From Roseburia hominis (lineage in GTDB: Bacteria; Bacillota; Clostridia; Lachnospirales; Lachnospiraceae): a DNA stretch of 64,000 bases. Shown piece after piece: positions 60,671 to 64,000 of this stretch. Position 1 is the first letter of the stretch. The number at the start of each line of letters is the position of its first letter. Under the pieces are notes generated by a model, which did no database searches, was not told the origin of the DNA, and worked only from the letters and a program-made list of their open reading frames with translations. Where the stretch lies: the NCBI GenBank assembly GCA_021771815.1, contig JAETOE010000010.1, positions 35,599 to 99,598 of the forward strand, read 5' to 3'. The translations under genes and the position numbers were made by a program.

Positions 60671-61387
60671 ATGGAAAAAGTGCGTTACATGATTTCCGAC
60701 GCGGCGAATATCGTCAATGTGGAATCACATGTGTTACGTTACTGGGAAGATGAACTGGCGCTTGATATCCCACGCAATGAATTGGGACACCGGTATTATA
60801 CGAAGGAAAATATTAAAGAGTTCCAAAGGATCAAGGAATTGAAGGAGCAGGGATATCAGCTCAAGGCAATCCGTATGATTGTACATAACGGGCCGCTGGA
60901 AGGTCTTGCGGCGGAGGACATGCCTGTGAACCAGAAGCCGGGGACGCCTCTTGCGGAAACGGTGCCAAAGGGAGCGGCCGTACCGGAGTCTGTGCCGAAA
61001 GCAGCGGAGGGAACGGTGGAAACGCCGCACACGATGCCCGCACAGCTTGTGTCTAAAGGGCAGGAGACGGCGTTGGCGGAGCGTAATGTGGTGGAAACTC
61101 CGCAGAGCATTTTAGATAACACCGACCGGATGGCGCAGTTCACGGAGCTTATGACAGAAATTGTGGGGAAAGCGCTTGCTGCTAACAATGAGGAACTTGG
61201 ACAGAGTATCAGCGAGGAGGTCGGAAAGCAGGTGTTAAAGGAGATGAACTATCTCATGCGGGAGCGCGAAGAAGCGGAGGAGGAGCGTTTCCGCAAGCTG
61301 GATGCCGCCATCCGCGGAAACTTTAAGAAAAGGGAAGAAGAGAAGGAAAAAGGATTCTGGAGAAAAAAGAAGCCGTCACAAGCGTGA
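60671..61387 (+). CDS. MerR-type helix-turn-helix protein with coiled-coil C terminus
   Basis: The protein is 238 residues. The MerR DNA-binding domain (YMISDAANIVNVESHVLRYW, EDELALDIPRNELGHRYYTK, IKEFQRIKELKEQGYQLKAI) is followed by a Pro/Glu-rich linker (80-150) and a charged coiled coil (YLMREREEAEEERFRKLDAA). This resembles RacA-like or chromosome-associated MerR proteins rather than metal sensors. AGGAG is 14 bases upstream, with a second AGAGG closer. Monocistronic. Confidence 0.87.
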   Translation: MEKVRYMISDAANIVNVESHVLRYWEDELALDIPRNELGHRYYTKENIKEFQRIKELKEQGYQLKAIRMIVHNGPLEGLAAEDMPVNQKPGTPLAETVPKGAAVPESVPKAAEGTVETPHTMPAQLVSKGQETALAERNVVETPQSILDNTDRMAQFTELMTEIVGKALAANNEELGQSISEEVGKQVLKEMNYLMREREEAEEERFRKLDAAIRGNFKKREEEKEKGFWRKKKPSQA

Positions 61388-61395
61388 CGGCTTTC
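61370..61395 (+). terminator. Terminator at the MerR-like gene end
   Basis: AGCCGTCAC-AAGC-GTGACGGCT hairpin, then TTCTG. It includes the last codons of the gene. Confidence 0.65.
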
Positions 61396-61414
61396 TGCTA
61401 TGCGGTCTGTCGGA

Positions 61415-61621
<207 letters not shown>

Positions 61622-61660
61622 TTAGTTACCCTAACTTGATAACTTGAAGATATTTTAATA

Positions 61661-61701
61661 CAAAAACGCGAGCTTTACAAGAGAGAAAGCTCGTGTTTTT
61701 T
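61661..61701. terminator. Bidirectional terminator next to galM
   Basis: ACGCGAGCTTT pairs with AAAGCTCGTGT across a 9-base loop, with T runs on both strands. It ends galM on minus. Confidence 0.85.
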
Positions 61702-61712
61702 ATTTTGCACAT

Positions 61713-62750
61713 TTAAAAGGTTGAGAAATGATATAAGGTCTTGGAGCGGAACGGATTTTCCGGCTCAAGAACGATGCTCGGGAAATTGTCGTGGTTGATC
61801 GCATCCGGGAAATGCTGCGTCTCTAAACACACGCTCGTGTGGCGTTCATAGGTCTTTCCGTCCTTGCCCGGAAGCTCGATCGGCTGATTGGCAACATAGA
61901 GCTGCAGACCGGGCTGATCCGTGAAACAGGTCATGCGGATGCCGCTCTCTTTAGACTGTAAGACGGCGGCTTCACGCAAGCCGGTACCGTTGATAACAAA
62001 ATTGTGGTCGTAGGTGCCGAACTTCTGAAACTGCTCATAATCGGAATGCATCAGCTTCCCGATCGTGTGCATGGTGCGGAAATCAAACGGTGTGTCGTCC
62101 ACCGGAAGGAAAGCTCCGGTCGGCGCCTGGGAGTCATCCAGTTCCGTGATCTGGTCGGCGTCAATAAAAAGCTCGTGAGACAGCACGTTACCGGAACCTT
62201 CGCCGTTTAAGTTGAAGTAACCGTGGCTTGTGACATTCAGCAGAGTATCCGCGTCAGAGGAAGCCTCGTACAGAATGGAAAGTTCGTTGTCCTCCGACCA
62301 GCCGTAAGTGACGGAGAGCGTCAGATTACCCGGATATCCCTCCTCGCCGTCCTCGGAATCCAGGGATAAGGTAAGCTTGTCGTCTTTTACTTTCGAATCC
62401 CAGGTCTTTGAACCGTAGCCGATCAGACCGCCGTGCAGATGATTCGTACCGTTGTTTACCGCGAGCTGATAAGTCTTGCCGTGCAGAGAAAAATGGCCGT
62501 TCTTAATGCGGTTTGCCACACGTCCTACGACTGCGCCGAGACTGGCGTTGTCGTTGGCGTAGCCGTCCATGGAATTAAAGCCGAGACAGACGTCCGTCAT
62601 ATTTCCCTCGCGGTCGGGAACAACGATTTTCACAAGACGGCAGCCGAAATTGATGATTTCAACATAAGCGCCGCTTGCATTTTCAAGATGGTATATATAA
62701 ATGTTTTCTCCTGTGTTTGTCGTACCAAAATCAGATTTTGTAATTTTCAT
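61713..62750 (-). CDS. galM: Aldose 1-epimerase (galactose mutarotase)
   Basis: Cytosolic enzyme interconverting alpha and beta forms of aldoses. The length is 345 residues. YVEIINFGCRLVKIVVPDRE, GRVANRIKNGHFSLHGKTYQ, NNGTNHLHGG (catalytic His), NVTSHGYFNLNG (second His) and the catalytic Glu in SVCLETQHFPDAINH-like segment. AAAGGAG lies 7 bases before ATG 62750. No other sugar genes are beside it. Confidence 0.95.
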   Translation of the reverse strand: MKITKSDFGTTNTGENIYIYHLENASGAYVEIINFGCRLVKIVVPDREGNMTDVCLGFNSMDGYANDNASLGAVVGRVANRIKNGHFSLHGKTYQLAVNNGTNHLHGGLIGYGSKTWDSKVKDDKLTLSLDSEDGEEGYPGNLTLSVTYGWSEDNELSILYEASSDADTLLNVTSHGYFNLNGEGSGNVLSHELFIDADQITELDDSQAPTGAFLPVDDTPFDFRTMHTIGKLMHSDYEQFQKFGTYDHNFVINGTGLREAAVLQSKESGIRMTCFTDQPGLQLYVANQPIELPGKDGKTYERHTSVCLETQHFPDAINHDNFPSIVLEPENPFRSKTLYHFSTF

Positions 62751-62942
62751 AGGGAACTCCTTTCCAGATCATATCAGGATGAACCTAACGGACATAATTA
62801 TGCCACATTTGCCAAAACATAGCAAGTAGATTGCCGTATTTTGGGATAGAACGCGCCAAACGCGTATATTTTTCAAACCATAACAAATAGAAGACAAGGG
62901 AGACAGGGTTTCCCAAAATATAAAAATTATTCAAAAATGGGC

Positions 62943-62973
62943 TTGACTTGGAGTGAACTCCAGGGATTAGAAT
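62943..62973 (+). promoter_or_regulatory. MerR-type promoter with 19-base spacer
   Basis: TTGACT (62943) and TAGAAT (62968) are separated by 19 bases. The spacer carries the palindrome TTGGAGT-GA-ACTCCAG, the typical MerR activator arrangement. Confidence 0.75.
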
Positions 62974-63010
62974 GTGCTTATGAACCGCAAGAAAGGAGGC
63001 GGAATGGAAG

Positions 63011-63385
63011 ATGACGATCAAGGAAGTCAGTGAGAAATACAATATTTCACAGGACACGCTGCGCTATTATGAGCGCGTCGGCATGATACCTCCGGTAACG
63101 CGGACGGCGGGCGGCATACGGGATTATCAGGAGTGTGACCTTGGATGGGTGGAGCTTGCCATCTGTATGCGCAGCGCGGGGCTCGCGGTGGAGAGCATGA
63201 TCGAATATGTGCGGCTTTATCAGGAAGGGAACGCGACGATTCCGGCGAGGCTGCAGCTTTTGGAGGAACAGAGGAGAATTTTAGAGGAGCAGAAGGCGCA
63301 GATCGAGGAGACGATAAAGCGGCTGGACTATAAGATTTCGCGGTATCAAGCGGCGGTGGAGACAGGGAAGCTGACCTGGGACTAA
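63011..63385 (+). CDS. MerR family regulator (AdhR-like)
   Basis: A 124-residue protein. Helix-turn-helix TIKEVSEKYNISQDTLRYYE and RVGMIPPVTRTAGGIRDYQE, then WVELAICMRSAGLAVESMIE, a dimer coiled coil and KRLDYKISRYQAAVETG. No metal-binding cysteines are seen apart from one near the middle. AGGAGG lies upstream of ATG 63011. It probably activates its own promoter and the reductase gene 64 bases downstream. Confidence 0.93.
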   Translation: MTIKEVSEKYNISQDTLRYYERVGMIPPVTRTAGGIRDYQECDLGWVELAICMRSAGLAVESMIEYVRLYQEGNATIPARLQLLEEQRRILEEQKAQIEETIKRLDYKISRYQAAVETGKLTWD

Positions 63386-63449
63386 AACGGTGGAGGAAAT
63401 GTGCAGGAAGGTATGAACGCTGCACAGGGGAGCAGAGGAGGAAACATTT

Positions 63450-63989
63450 ATGAGCAAGAAAGTACTTGTAATATCGGCAAGCCCAAGAAAGGGCGGCAAT
63501 TCAGACATGTTGTGCGACGAATTCATTTGTGGTGCGAAAGAGACGGGGAACGAGACAGAAAAAATTTATCTGTGCGATAAGAACATTCACTTTTGCACGG
63601 GCTGTGGCGTCTGCAATGAGACATCTGTCTGTGTGCAGAAGGATGATGCGGCGGAAATCCTGAATAAGATGGTGGAAGCCGACGTGATCGTACTGGCAAC
63701 ACCCGTTTATTTCTATACGATGGACGCGCAGTTAAAGACCATGATCGACCGCACCGTGCCGCGTTACACCGAGATTCGGAACAAAGAGTTCTATTATATT
63801 ATGACGGCGGCAGACACACAGACCGCAAACCTTGAGAAAACAGTCGAAGGGCTGCGGGGCTTTACGCTCGACTGTCTGCCCGGAGCGCAGGAGAAAGGAA
63901 TCATCTACGGCGTCGGCGCATGGAAGGTCGGAGAGATCAAAGGAACACCGGCAATGCGTCAGGCATATGAAATGGGAAAAGAGGTGTAG
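63450..63989 (+). CDS. Flavodoxin-fold NAD(P)H-dependent FMN reductase
   Basis: A 179-residue protein. FMN phosphate loop VISASPRKGGNSDMLCDEF, the Cys-rich IHFCTGCGVCNETSVCVQKD (ferredoxin-like or disulfide cluster), then VLATPVYFYTMDAQLKTMID. Iron-sulfur flavoprotein-like members of this family are common in anaerobes. GAGGAAAC lies before the ATG. Likely controlled by the MerR regulator upstream, as in aldehyde- or electrophile-response pairs. Complete within the window. Confidence 0.92.
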   Translation: MSKKVLVISASPRKGGNSDMLCDEFICGAKETGNETEKIYLCDKNIHFCTGCGVCNETSVCVQKDDAAEILNKMVEADVIVLATPVYFYTMDAQLKTMIDRTVPRYTEIRNKEFYYIMTAADTQTANLEKTVEGLRGFTLDCLPGAQEKGIIYGVGAWKVGEIKGTPAMRQAYEMGKEV

Positions 63990-64000
63990 ACAGCGTTATT

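Overview
The window looks like a chromosomal segment of a Gram-positive, spore-forming, anaerobic clostridium, most likely a member of the Lachnospiraceae. Evidence: strong AGGAGG-type ribosome binding sites on almost every gene, Firmicutes gene order (the yaaO-yaaR-holB-ricT-trmN6-rsmI block, rpsF-ssb-rpsR, gdpP-rplI-dnaB), the spore genes spmA/spmB, a chemoreceptor with a sigma-D-like promoter, radical SAM and ferredoxin-type proteins, and a macrodomain-linked sirtuin. No rRNA, CRISPR array, integrase or complete insertion sequence is seen. There are two tRNA genes (Lys-CTT and initiator Met).

Layout. 0-9 kb: partial peptidase T, tRNA-Lys, a chemoreceptor, trmB, a D,D-carboxypeptidase, an ArgR-like protein, an AbiE-like toxin-antitoxin pair and a MobA-like nucleotidyltransferase. 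9-17 kb: the conserved yaa/yab block, with a guanylate-kinase-like gene where tmk is expected and with lgt plus a zinc peptidase inserted before rsmI. 17-27 kb: an Rpn-type nuclease, a CapA lipoprotein with a likely homopolymer frameshift, an RDD membrane protein, a DUF885 lipoprotein, spmA and spmB split by a REC-GGDEF-EAL protein, and cysK. 27-40 kb is accessory: tRNA-fMet, a TetR/two-hydrolase operon, LytTR-DUF3021, a sirtuin, a two-component/ABC operon whose permease carries an in-frame TGA, a WYL/GNAT/GyrI-like operon and a nucleotidyltransferase-HEPN pair. 40-49 kb: DUF951, rpsF-ssb-rpsR, AhpC with a thioredoxin-fold partner, a triple-repeat Cys peptide, gdpP-rplI-dnaB. 49-56 kb is the most interesting accessory block: HxlR regulator, ACGX-repeat peptide, radical SAM/SPASM maturase, nitroreductase, PNPOx-ferredoxin, SirTM-type sirtuin, a broken ATPase and a zinc-macrodomain hydrolase. 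56-64 kb: two PadR systems (one heading a probable SdpI-type immunity operon), XRE and MerR regulators, a 56-residue ferredoxin, galM and a flavin reductase.

How it fits together. Housekeeping replication and translation genes alternate with small regulator-plus-effector cassettes. Several cassettes show a visible palindromic operator overlapping their own promoter (TetR, both PadR genes, MerR, and the twin sites before the broken ATPase).

The strongest non-gene signal is a pair of about 145-nt elements (29874-30017 on plus, 43431-43575 on minus). Both start with TATAAT and fold into the same closed four-stem structure. Their two variable hairpins keep pairing although the sequence differs, as expected of a structured RNA family. 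A second, shorter repeat pair (27421-27478 and 49048-49103) has CTCTAYAGGA-type inverted ends and lies directly against the T-tract of an intrinsic terminator in both cases.
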